This document shows, one piece after another, positions 1 to 6,575 of a stretch of 18,744 bases of DNA. Source of the stretch: CAZIWW01 sp964543275. Its GTDB lineage: Bacteria; Patescibacteriota; Minisyncoccia; Moranbacterales; UBA11712. Made by a program: the position numbers and the translations under genes. Location: positions 1 through 18,744 of the forward strand of contig CAZIWW010000013.1 of NCBI GenBank assembly GCA_964543275.1, read 5' to 3'. The first letter of the stretch is position 1, and every line of letters begins with the position of its first letter. The notes under the pieces are model-generated. The model searched no databases. It worked only from the letters and a program-made list of their open reading frames with translations, and was not told the origin of the DNA.

Positions 1-184
1 TCGTTTTCAGCCCTCTTTGCGCTTGATTAACCGATACGCCCAATTCCATTGAAAATCCGTATTGTCTGTAAATCCAGCCAAGCAGATAAACCGCCCCCAG
101 CATTATCAGCATAAAGATGCTGATAGCCACAAGCATTTCGGTGAGGGACATACCGCGCTCTTTTAAAACACTCTTATGTAACAT
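1..184 (-). CDS. Type IV prepilin-like protein, N-terminal part (cut by window edge)
   Basis: The minus strand from ATG at 184 reads open to base 1, giving about 61 residues. The N-terminus is a short basic leader ending in ERG, then MSLTE and a long hydrophobic stretch (LVAISIFMLIMLGAVYLLGW). This is the type III signal of type IV prepilins: the peptidase PilD would cut after Gly11, and the Glu at mature position 5 is present. The product should be an inner-membrane pilin or pseudopilin that is incorporated into a pilus by the PilB/PilC machinery encoded just upstream. No Shine-Dalgarno site precedes the start. The C-terminal head domain lies outside the window, so major or minor pilin cannot be told apart. 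It follows the 452-residue pilin by 158 bases and is probably the next gene of the same operon. Confidence 0.8.
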   Translation of the reverse strand, partial: MLHKSVLKERGMSLTEMLVAISIFMLIMLGAVYLLGWIYRQYGFSMELGVSVNQAQRGLKT

Positions 185-213
185 TCAAATTAGCACTTAT
201 AAAAATTAGACTA

Positions 214-336
214 CTTTTACGAATTACGAATCTCTTACCAATATACGAATAAGGTTTTCATAGTAGATTTTTAAACTAAAATTGAGCCTCTAATTAATTC
301 ATTCGTATATTCGTACTAGATTCGTAATTCGTAAAG
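214..336. repeat. Long imperfect inverted repeat in the spacer between two pilin genes
   Basis: Bases 214-251 and 297-336 are near-perfect reverse complements over about 35 positions, separated by about 45 bases. Both arms are made of the word tacgaat and its relatives. The repeat fills most of the 158-base gap and its right arm ends 7 bases before the stop codon of the upstream pilin gene (343-345). In the mRNA it would form a long hairpin; there is no clean T-run after it, so a terminator is possible but not shown. Confidence 0.75.
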
Positions 337-342
337 GAACTC

Positions 343-1701
343 CTAGCTCGGAGTCAACTTAACTTCTTCCTGAATTAACTTATCAATGCTAACATTTCCA
401 GAATAACTCTGGTATTCATCAGCCGTCACTTCCAAAGTATAATCCCCTTTTTCTAAAACCGTTGGAGGATCTGTGCTTGGAGGAAAATAAACTTGGCCTC
501 TGTCGCCTGTAACCAGAGTTTCATCAAAATCAGTCCCGTTAAAAAGACGAACGCTGGCGCCCGTTATTGGCTCCTCGGTAACAGAGTTCAAAACATCAAC
601 CACCAGCGAATCTACTTCGTTGTCGGCAATAATTAGAGAGACCTCCAGATTCTCGTCCGCCGCCAAAGCGATCGGCAAATCAACATCTGATCCAATAAGA
701 GTGTATCCTGCTTCTGCCAGTTCCAAATAATAAATACCTGGCGATGCGTCATTCAATTCGATGCTTCCTTCCGCTCCGGTCGATAAATTTTCTTCGTCGT
801 AACTATAAAGTTCGTCGATCTTTCCATGTTCCGTACCGATAACTCTCCCTCCTTTTAAATTAAGATGCATATTAGGAAGCGTCTGACCCGCCGTGTCTTT
901 AGAATTTATCCGAAGATTACTCAACTTGTTTATGACAATTCCTTTGGTGTTAAGCGCTCCTTCAATTACAGAAGCGTGAACATCCGCCGGGTCAAACGAA
1001 CTTTCTGGATAAGGCGGCAATGTTGTTACGCTTTCGTAGCCATCTTTAGAAATGGATATTTGATAATTTCTATCGCCGGGCGGCATACCGACTAAAAGCG
1101 CCGTCCCACTAGCGTCAGTAAAAGTGCTTATATCTTTGTGAGGATCAACTTCGTCGTTAACAATTCGAGTTGAAACTCCGGGAATTCCTTCCCCGCCGCC
1201 GTCAAGAACATTCAGCCTTAGAGTTCCCCCGCCCACATTTGTTTCCACACCGTCGGGAACAAACTTGGAAACTAAAATTACTCCATGGCCAATACTCACT
1301 CCAGCCCAAGTAACCTCGATTTTAACTTCCTTATAGTCAGTGGGAATATCATCGCTTGGATTTCCGCCTTCTACACCGTCAAATGGATCATCCACGTATC
1401 TTATATAAGTATGCACGTCAAATCGCTGATTGCTTTTCCAAACTTCCTCATTCTGCGGAAGACTGCCGCTTGGCACTCCTCCCTCGGTGCCAATGGAATT
1501 GTAAGGAAGATTGCGAATAATCTCCATCTTTTCGTTAGCCAACGCCGCCGCCGCCACTCGATGTTTCGATCTCAATAACGACTTAAATCCCACCTGAAAC
1601 GAGCTATAAATAGTCAGTGTAATAACGCTAAAAATGAAGAGTGCCGAGATAACCTCTAGGATAGAGAATCCACACTTATTTATCTTCCTTAAACTAGTCA
1701 T
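343..1701 (-). CDS. Large type IV pilin with three carboxypeptidase-regulatory (Ig-like) modules
   Basis: The 452-residue product begins with a prepilin signal: basic leader ending CG, then FSILE, so cleavage is expected after Gly11 with Glu at mature +5, followed by a hydrophobic helix (about residues 12-35). Residues 36-155 form the usual pilin-like region. After a glycine-rich link (156-159) come three beta-rich modules of about 95 residues (roughly 159-258, 260-359 and 362-452). Each has the pattern of CarboxypepD_reg or transthyretin-like folds: 'L.V.D..G..I.G' early and 'PG.Y.L.I...GY' late (GDRNYQISISKDGYES, GIYYLELAEAGYTL, GDYTLEVTADEYQS). Common pilins have 130-200 residues, so this one carries a long exposed stalk. 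A role as minor pilin or tip adhesin is an inference. A weak AGGA lies 10 bases before the ATG. Downstream of pilC in the pilus operon. Confidence 0.85.
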   Translation of the reverse strand: MTSLRKINKCGFSILEVISALFIFSVITLTIYSSFQVGFKSLLRSKHRVAAAALANEKMEIIRNLPYNSIGTEGGVPSGSLPQNEEVWKSNQRFDVHTYIRYVDDPFDGVEGGNPSDDIPTDYKEVKIEVTWAGVSIGHGVILVSKFVPDGVETNVGGGTLRLNVLDGGGEGIPGVSTRIVNDEVDPHKDISTFTDASGTALLVGMPPGDRNYQISISKDGYESVTTLPPYPESSFDPADVHASVIEGALNTKGIVINKLSNLRINSKDTAGQTLPNMHLNLKGGRVIGTEHGKIDELYSYDEENLSTGAEGSIELNDASPGIYYLELAEAGYTLIGSDVDLPIALAADENLEVSLIIADNEVDSLVVDVLNSVTEEPITGASVRLFNGTDFDETLVTGDRGQVYFPPSTDPPTVLEKGDYTLEVTADEYQSYSGNVSIDKLIQEEVKLTPS

Positions 1702-1860
1702 ATTAAAGACATCCTAACTAAGTTCTTAATATACGATATCTCCGCCTAAGTTAGAGATTGGACATTGTGATTTCATTAGAAATTAAAAATTGGATGTTAG
1801 ACATTTAAGAATAACGGTTGTTCCCGCCGCCCGACTCAATAAATGGAGTCTGCTTCTCCA
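1702..1860. other. Spacer between pilC and the large pilin gene
   Basis: This 159-base gap has no gene. It holds A/T-rich word repeats, including a diverged inverted pair (ctaactaag near 1713 with ctaagttag near 1746) and a weak 5-bp hairpin (gactc...gagtc) near 1833-1850. The words tccgcctaa (1741) and ttggatgttag (1790) recur in the same order in the spacer between secG and the solute-binding gene (17394 and 17413). I see no convincing promoter. Confidence 0.4.
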
Positions 1861-3075
1861 CTACATTTTCTCCATTACCGAATACATAGGCATCAACATT
1901 GAAATAGCGAAAAAACCGACCGCCGAACCAATAATCACCATCAAAACAGGTTCAATTATGGAGGAAATATTTTTAGTGATCTGATTTATCTCATCTTCAT
2001 AGAACCTTGCTAGATCAATCAGAACATCGGCTGTTTTGCCAGTCTCTTCGCCAACCTCTACCATCTGAACAACAAGAACGGGAAATAAACGCGGATGCCT
2101 TGACAATCCATCGTGCAAAGTTCCCCCCTTTTGCACTCCATCCTTAACATCCAGAAACGCCTCTTTGTAATAGTGGTTAGTCAGAGTTTTAGAAATAATC
2201 TTCAGAGATTCAACGACCGGAACTCCGCTTTTAGTAAGAGAACTGTAAATTCTGGCAAAGCGCGCGTTATTAACCTTAATAACCACGTTCTTTATAGCCG
2301 GGATTTTTAAAGACAGAAACCCTAATATCCTTTTTCCAATTCTCGTCCTTAGAAAAACAAAAATAGAGAAAGAGAAAAATAAGATCAAAAAAAGTACTAG
2401 CAGTTTATGGTTAGACATAAAGCCGCTGACGCTAATAATAATTTGGGTGGTAAAAGGAATCTCGCTCTGCATATCGTCGAAAATAGCAGTCAGCTTGGGA
2501 ACAACAAAGGTCATCATAGCTATTCCGATGGCAATCATTACAATGAAAATCACCGTTGGATAGTACATAGCTCCTCTCACCTTACTTAACAGGCTATGTT
2601 CTTTTTCAAGCTGATCGGCTAGAAGTTTCAAGACCTCTTCAATATTGCCTCCTATTTCCCCAACCCGAATCATATTAACAGAAAGATCGTCAAACACTCC
2701 TTGTTTAGCTAAACTATCCCCCAGAGTGCTTCCGGTTTTCACATCACTGCTTAAATTGGCCAGTACTTTTTTGAATTTTCGGCTTTTGGTCTGGTTGGCA
2801 ATAATTTCCAGAGCGCGCGGCAGAGAAAGCCCCGAACCAAGCATAACGCTTAAATGCCGCGCGAACATCATCTTGTCCTTTAAAGAAATTCTCGAGAACA
2901 CCCCAAATTTTGAAAAGCTCTTATTCTTGAAAGATTCTTCCTTTTCTGAAATAGCGGTAACAAAAAAACCTTGAGTCCGCAGCGCTTCCGCTAAAGACGC
3001 TCTATCTTTAGATTCCATCTCGCCCTTTTTTATCTCCCCTTGATTGTTTTTGGCAACGTAAGTAAATAAAGGCAT
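1861..3075 (-). CDS. pilC: Type IV pilus inner-membrane platform protein PilC (GspF family)
   Basis: PilC is the polytopic inner-membrane platform that couples the PilB ATPase to pilin assembly. From ATG at 3075 the product has 404 residues, the normal family size, and begins MPLFTYVAKNNQGEIKKGE, the usual PilC opening. Two homologous T2SSF domains are visible, each starting with a helix bundle of the pattern 'FARHLSVMLGSGLSLPRALEII' or 'FARIYSSLTKSGVPVVESLKII' and ending in hydrophobic membrane segments (VIFIVMIAIGIAMMTFVVP, LLVLFLILFFSFSIFVFL, and the C-terminal IEPVLMVIIGSAVGFFAISML). The reading frame stays open upstream to a GTG at 3123, which would add 16 residues encoded by a repeat element; I prefer the ATG because of family alignment, although the GTG has an AAGGA 6 bases before it. 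Stop is TAG. Lies 113 bases after pilB. Confidence 0.95.
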   Translation of the reverse strand: MPLFTYVAKNNQGEIKKGEMESKDRASLAEALRTQGFFVTAISEKEESFKNKSFSKFGVFSRISLKDKMMFARHLSVMLGSGLSLPRALEIIANQTKSRKFKKVLANLSSDVKTGSTLGDSLAKQGVFDDLSVNMIRVGEIGGNIEEVLKLLADQLEKEHSLLSKVRGAMYYPTVIFIVMIAIGIAMMTFVVPKLTAIFDDMQSEIPFTTQIIISVSGFMSNHKLLVLFLILFFSFSIFVFLRTRIGKRILGFLSLKIPAIKNVVIKVNNARFARIYSSLTKSGVPVVESLKIISKTLTNHYYKEAFLDVKDGVQKGGTLHDGLSRHPRLFPVLVVQMVEVGEETGKTADVLIDLARFYEDEINQITKNISSIIEPVLMVIIGSAVGFFAISMLMPMYSVMEKM

Positions 3076-3086
3076 ATCTTTGAAGC

Positions 3087-3187
3087 AACAAATTTCTGCA
3101 AATTTCGCTAAGCAAATTTCCACAGTATTTCCTTTTTTAGAAACACACGGAAATATAGTAGAAATTTGTAGAAATTAATTGTCTAAA
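3087..3187. repeat. Dispersed intergenic palindromic element, copy 1
   Basis: This element fills the gap between the pilB stop and pilC. Its two halves (about 3087-3121 and 3149-3180) are imperfect reverse complements made of gaaatttg and caaatttc words. A second copy lies at 15583-15677 in the same orientation, and both end in the same run aattaattgtc followed by a/t aag. It runs over the possible GTG start of pilC at 3123. Confidence 0.75.
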
Positions 3188-3188
3188 G

Positions 3189-4928
3189 CTAGTCCTTCGT
3201 CACCCTCAAAACCTCCTCGATTGAAGTCGTCCCCTGAATAGCTTTCACAAAACCGTCCTCAATCATTTTCAACATTCCTTCTTCTTTAGCTTTTTTTTCT
3301 ATCTCATCGCTGGTCGCCCGCTTGCTTATCATCCCGGCAATAGAATCACTAACTTCCAAAACTTCGTATATACCGATTCTTCCTTTGTAGCCATTTTTAT
3401 TGCACCGACTGCATCCTACCGGACGGTAAAAATCAATCCGCGTCCAGTCCTTTTTATCCTTCAATTCCTTTTTAAGAAAGTTGCCTTTGGCCGCTTCTTT
3501 TATTACAAACTCCAAATCTACTTGATCTTTCAAAGAATCAATTAGCTCTTCATCTAAATGATAGACCTGTCGGCAATCCGGACAGAGCCTTCTTACCAGT
3601 CTTTGAGCAACAACAACATTAACTGTCGAGGCTATTAGAAAAGGTTCAGCTCCCATATCCAATAGTCTGGGAATAGCGCCGGCCGCGCTGTTAGTGTGCA
3701 GAGTAGACAAGACTAGATGTCCCGTCATAGCGGAATGGATAGCCATATCCATTGTCTCCTTGTCTCTGATTTCCCCAACCATTATAATATCCGGGTCTTG
3801 GCGAAGCAGCGCTCGCAAGCCTTGAGCAAAAGTTAGTCCTATTTTGGGACGAACTTGAGTCTGATTTATCCGAGGCATTTTATATTCAATTGGATCTTCA
3901 ATGGTGGAGATGTTAACCCGCGGGGTATTAAGAATATCCATTATGGCATAAAGAGTGGTTGTCTTCCCTGAACCAGTAGGCCCGGTTATCAAAATCATCC
4001 CGTTGGGCCTTTTAATAGCCTTGTGAATTAATTCCAGCGATCTCCCCCAAAGACCCATCCCCTCTAGAGTCAGTCCCTTGGAGGATTCATCAAGAAGCCT
4101 CATAACAATCTTCTCCCCGCTGTAGACAGGCAAAATAGAAACCCGAAAAGCCACCCGATGACCGTCCTGTTCAATCTTGAACCTGCCGTCCTGCGGCAAG
4201 CGATGTTCATCCAATTTAAGATTGGACAGAATTTTTATTCGAGCTATTATCCCCGCCAGAACAGTTTTAGGAAGCGTCATCGCGTCTTGAAGTATTCCGT
4301 CAATGCGATAGCGGACCCTTACCTCCTTTTCATCCGGTTCAATATGAATGTCGCTGGCTTCCTGCAGAATGGCATGTTTTAAAAGAGTATCAACAATACG
4401 GATTATAGGAAGACCTTGAGCCACTTTTTCCAGAGATTCTTCCCCAGAAACCTCTTGTAGGTTTTTTTCAATAATATCGCCGAATTCAGCCTTCAGACTC
4501 CGCTCATACTGCTTAAGCGCGTTCTCAATTCCCTTTTCGGAAGTAACGCAGGGAGAAATTTTCAGACCCGTTTTTTTGCGGATAAAGTCTATGGTCTGAA
4601 TATCCTCTGTGTTTAACATAGCAACCTTAAGCTCCGTTCCTGTTTTCTTGAAAGCTACGATCTTATGTTTCTTTGCAATCGGTTCTGGAATTATCTGTAA
4701 AATCTCTCGCGGAATAATTTCTTTTTCCAGATCAACAAATGGGATTCCCAAAATATGGGAATAAAGCTGGCGCATTTTGTCCGCGTCAATCAGTTTCTGT
4801 TCCACTAAAACATCTTTCAACCTCTTGCCGTTTTTTTTGCTGATTTTAATAGCTTCGTCAATCTTCTCTTCAGCCACTAAACCAGCGTCCAAAATAAAAC
4901 TTTTTAACCGCTCATTGTCAACTGTCAT
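3189..4928 (-). CDS. pilB: Type IV pilus assembly ATPase PilB (GspE family)
   Basis: PilB is the cytoplasmic hexameric ATPase that drives pilus extension. The 579-residue product has the full family layout: an N-terminal GspE/MshEN-type domain (about 1-150), a linker, and the secretion-ATPase core. Visible motifs are Walker A GPTGSGKTT (316-324), the Asp box with STIEDPIEY (341-349), Walker B RQDPDIIMVGEIRD (376-389) and the His box TGHLVLSTLHTN (402-413). Two CxxC pairs (C449/C452 and C506/C509) form the tetracysteine zinc site typical of extension ATPases rather than PilT. Stop is TAG. The start ATG has no Shine-Dalgarno site of its own but overlaps, as ATGA, the TGA of an 18-codon ORF that does have one. 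No PilT retraction ATPase is in the window. Confidence 0.97.
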   Translation of the reverse strand: MTVDNERLKSFILDAGLVAEEKIDEAIKISKKNGKRLKDVLVEQKLIDADKMRQLYSHILGIPFVDLEKEIIPREILQIIPEPIAKKHKIVAFKKTGTELKVAMLNTEDIQTIDFIRKKTGLKISPCVTSEKGIENALKQYERSLKAEFGDIIEKNLQEVSGEESLEKVAQGLPIIRIVDTLLKHAILQEASDIHIEPDEKEVRVRYRIDGILQDAMTLPKTVLAGIIARIKILSNLKLDEHRLPQDGRFKIEQDGHRVAFRVSILPVYSGEKIVMRLLDESSKGLTLEGMGLWGRSLELIHKAIKRPNGMILITGPTGSGKTTTLYAIMDILNTPRVNISTIEDPIEYKMPRINQTQVRPKIGLTFAQGLRALLRQDPDIIMVGEIRDKETMDMAIHSAMTGHLVLSTLHTNSAAGAIPRLLDMGAEPFLIASTVNVVVAQRLVRRLCPDCRQVYHLDEELIDSLKDQVDLEFVIKEAAKGNFLKKELKDKKDWTRIDFYRPVGCSRCNKNGYKGRIGIYEVLEVSDSIAGMISKRATSDEIEKKAKEEGMLKMIEDGFVKAIQGTTSIEEVLRVTKD

Positions 4929-4981
4929 TTTATGTTTATTTTAGTTCTTGAAACACTTATGTTAACTTGTCTCGCGGACAT
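4925..4981 (-). CDS. Possible 18-residue leader peptide overlapping the pilB start
   Basis: ATG at 4981-4979 opens a frame encoding MSARQVNISVSRTKINIK, then TGA at 4927-4925. The TGA overlaps the pilB ATG as ATGA, a classic arrangement for translational coupling. AAGGAG lies at 4988-4993, six bases before this ATG, a near-ideal ribosome binding site, whereas pilB itself has none. The peptide is basic and resembles nothing I know. It is too short to judge by coding statistics; the case rests on the ribosome site and the exact overlap. It is likely to deliver ribosomes to pilB rather than to make a functional peptide. Confidence 0.45.
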   Translation of the reverse strand: MSARQVNISVSRTKINIK

Positions 4982-4987
4982 TCATCG

Positions 4988-4993
4988 CTCCTT
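4988..4993 (-). promoter_or_regulatory. Ribosome binding site AAGGAG before the pilB leader ORF
   Basis: On the minus strand AAGGAG is followed by six bases and then ATG at 4981. It is one of only two strong Shine-Dalgarno matches found at a start in the window, so it decides where ribosomes are likely to load ahead of pilB. Confidence 0.5.
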
Positions 4994-5027
4994 GTATTTT
5001 CAACTATGCCGGCAAAAAGAACATCGC

Positions 5028-5405
5028 TTACCGTAAATTCTCTCTTACCTTCTCCAAAATATCTTCCAAACTAAAATCAGCTTTGACCATAAAAGTGGTC
5101 GCCCCCAAGCTGATAGCCTTTTGCACGTTGCTTGCCTCGGCTAGATTAGTAAGCACTAAAACTGGAGCATCTTTTGGTTTTCCCTGTTTAATTTCCTTTA
5201 AAACTTCATATCCGTCTTTCCTCGGAAGGATAATATCCAGAAGAATCAGATCCGGCAAATCCTTTTCAGCCTTCTGCAACCCCTCTTCCCCGTCAAAAGC
5301 GTTGATAACTTTATATCCTTCCCGTTTAAGCATTTCCGTCAGGGCGTCCTGAAGAGATCGATCGTCTTCAATTATTAGTATTTTCTTTTTAGTTAAGTTC
5401 TTCAT
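5028..5405 (-). CDS. Single-domain CheY-like response regulator
   Basis: The 125-residue product is a bare receiver domain. The acidic pocket is IIEDD (D14, D15), the phosphorylation site is D57 in LILLDIILP, the switch Thr is T85 in LVLTN, and the conserved Lys is K107. There is no DNA-binding or enzymatic output domain, so it must act by protein contact, as CheY and PilG/PilH-type regulators do. It starts 42 bases after the histidine kinase gene and precedes pilB, so it is probably phosphorylated by that kinase and may act on the pilus machinery; that last step is inference. Stop is TAA. No Shine-Dalgarno site; the leader is A-rich (aaagaaa before ATG). Confidence 0.93.
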   Translation of the reverse strand: MKNLTKKKILIIEDDRSLQDALTEMLKREGYKVINAFDGEEGLQKAEKDLPDLILLDIILPRKDGYEVLKEIKQGKPKDAPVLVLTNLAEASNVQKAISLGATTFMVKADFSLEDILEKVRENLR

Positions 5406-5461
5406 TTTCTTTAAGCTAAGGGTTAAATTTTATCCGCGATTTAAACTTTAAGCCTTAAGTC
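5406..5461. repeat. Short imperfect inverted repeat between kinase and regulator genes
   Basis: The words ctttaagctaagggttaaa (from 5409) and tttaaactttaagccttaag (from 5440) are imperfect reverse complements with a short loop. The second arm covers the kinase stop codon (5448-5450) and the first ends close to the regulator start. It is a small member of the spacer-filling hairpins seen elsewhere in the window. Confidence 0.45.
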
Positions 5462-6422
5462 GCAATTTTGAGCTTTGATTCGCTGTCGGGAGACTGAAAT
5501 AAAAAGTCGATCCTTTATTTACCTCGCTTTCAAACCACACTTTCCCTCCAAAACTTCTAAGAATAGCTTTAGCCAAGTAAAGGCCCAATCCAATGCCATC
5601 GGTTCTGTATTTCAAGTTGTTCTCGCTGCGAAAAAATTTTTCAAAGACCCGGTTCTGCTGATGTTCAGGAATGCCAACGCCCCAATCTCTGACTTTGAAT
5701 AAAACTCCGCTTCCGCCGCGCCCAAGATGAACCTCAATTTTGCCCCCTTCATAAGAGTACTTAATGGCGTTGGAGATTAAATTATGAACAACCACTTTCA
5801 TTCTCTTTGGATCCACATAAATAAGCGGGAGCTTTTTGGAAATCTTGGTAACAATCTTAATTTTGCGGGACAAGGCTAATGTCTGCAAATCTGAAATTAC
5901 CTCTTCTATAAGAAGGTTCGGCTTTACATTTTCCTTTCTGAACACAGCCTTGCCCTGATCAATTCTTACCACTTCTACAAGAGAGCTTACCAGCTTTAAC
6001 ATTTCTTCGTTGGCTTTCTCTACATTTCTCAAGAAAGTTTTCTGCTTGACAGACAAATCGCCAGTAGCGGAATCTTTTATTATCTCCAAGTTCCATTTAA
6101 TAGACGCCAATGGAGTGCGAAGCTGATGAGAGATAATGGAAATAAACTCCGTTTTCATAATGTTAGCCTCGGCTATTTTTTCCACCCCGCGAACAACAGA
6201 GCTGCCGGTAACTAAAATAAAAACAGCTACTAGTGTAACACTGGCGATGGTCACCGCTTCGCTGTAATGACTCCTTTCAGAAACAAAATAGGTCCCAAAC
6301 ATAGCCGCGATGGTTACAGCTCCCATAACCAAAAACAGGAAATTAGGACACTGCCACAAGCCAATATTATACCTGCGACAACTTTTAATGAAGTTTAGGT
6401 CGTCTATTAATTTTAGAAACAT
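5448..6422 (-). CDS. Membrane sensor histidine kinase without a separate sensor domain
   Basis: The 324-residue protein has two hydrophobic segments (about 28-47 and 56-75) joined by only about eight residues, then a full transmitter. The H box is SIISHQLRTPLASIKW with the phosphoacceptor His99; the N box is HNLISNAIKYS (N218); G1 is DWGVGIP (D246-P252); the F box is FEKFFR; G2 is GIGLGLYLAK (from G276). There is no PAS, HAMP or extracytoplasmic domain, so any signal is probably sensed within or near the membrane. The cysteine-containing opening (SCRRYN...WQCPNFLF) is a pattern I associate with kinases of this bacterial group. It heads the pilus unit, with a promoter at 6482-6509, and its partner is the adjacent CheY-like protein. 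Stop is TAA; no Shine-Dalgarno site. Confidence 0.93.
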   Translation of the reverse strand: MFLKLIDDLNFIKSCRRYNIGLWQCPNFLFLVMGAVTIAAMFGTYFVSERSHYSEAVTIASVTLVAVFILVTGSSVVRGVEKIAEANIMKTEFISIISHQLRTPLASIKWNLEIIKDSATGDLSVKQKTFLRNVEKANEEMLKLVSSLVEVVRIDQGKAVFRKENVKPNLLIEEVISDLQTLALSRKIKIVTKISKKLPLIYVDPKRMKVVVHNLISNAIKYSYEGGKIEVHLGRGGSGVLFKVRDWGVGIPEHQQNRVFEKFFRSENNLKYRTDGIGLGLYLAKAILRSFGGKVWFESEVNKGSTFYFSLPTANQSSKLRLKA

Positions 6423-6481
6423 TTATTTTTGTTTATATTTTTTAGTCAGTCTTTTAAATAAAAGGATTTATAACTGCTGAA

Positions 6482-6509
6482 ATTATATCACAAATCCAAA
6501 ATATAACAA
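6482..6509 (-). promoter_or_regulatory. Sigma70-type promoter for the kinase-pilus unit
   Basis: On the minus strand TTGTTA (6504-6509), a 16-base spacer and TATAAT (6482-6487) are present, with the extended -10 dinucleotide TG one base upstream of the -10. The start of transcription would be near 6475, about 53 bases before the kinase ATG. The promoter sits directly in the T-rich tail of the groEL terminator. Confidence 0.6.
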
Positions 6510-6512
6510 AGA

Positions 6513-6536
6513 AGGAGCTTGATTAACCAAGCTCCT
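6513..6536 (-). terminator. Rho-independent terminator of groEL
   Basis: A perfect 9-bp stem (aggagcttg with caagctcct) encloses a 6-base loop (6522-6527). On the minus strand the stem is followed by a T-rich run (ttctttgttatatttt). It lies about 40 bases after the groEL stop codon and before the next promoter, which fits termination of the groEL transcript. Confidence 0.8.
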
Positions 6537-6575
6537 GTTAAGCCTCTGGATAAATTGACAGCTAGCACTCGCGCC

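Noticed and set aside
6562..6570. Half of a CIRCE-like operator (tagcactc) beside groEL
   Set aside because: It lies after the groEL stop codon, not near the promoter, and no partner gagtgcta follows at the right spacing. A second partial match (agcact near 8451) also lacks its partner.
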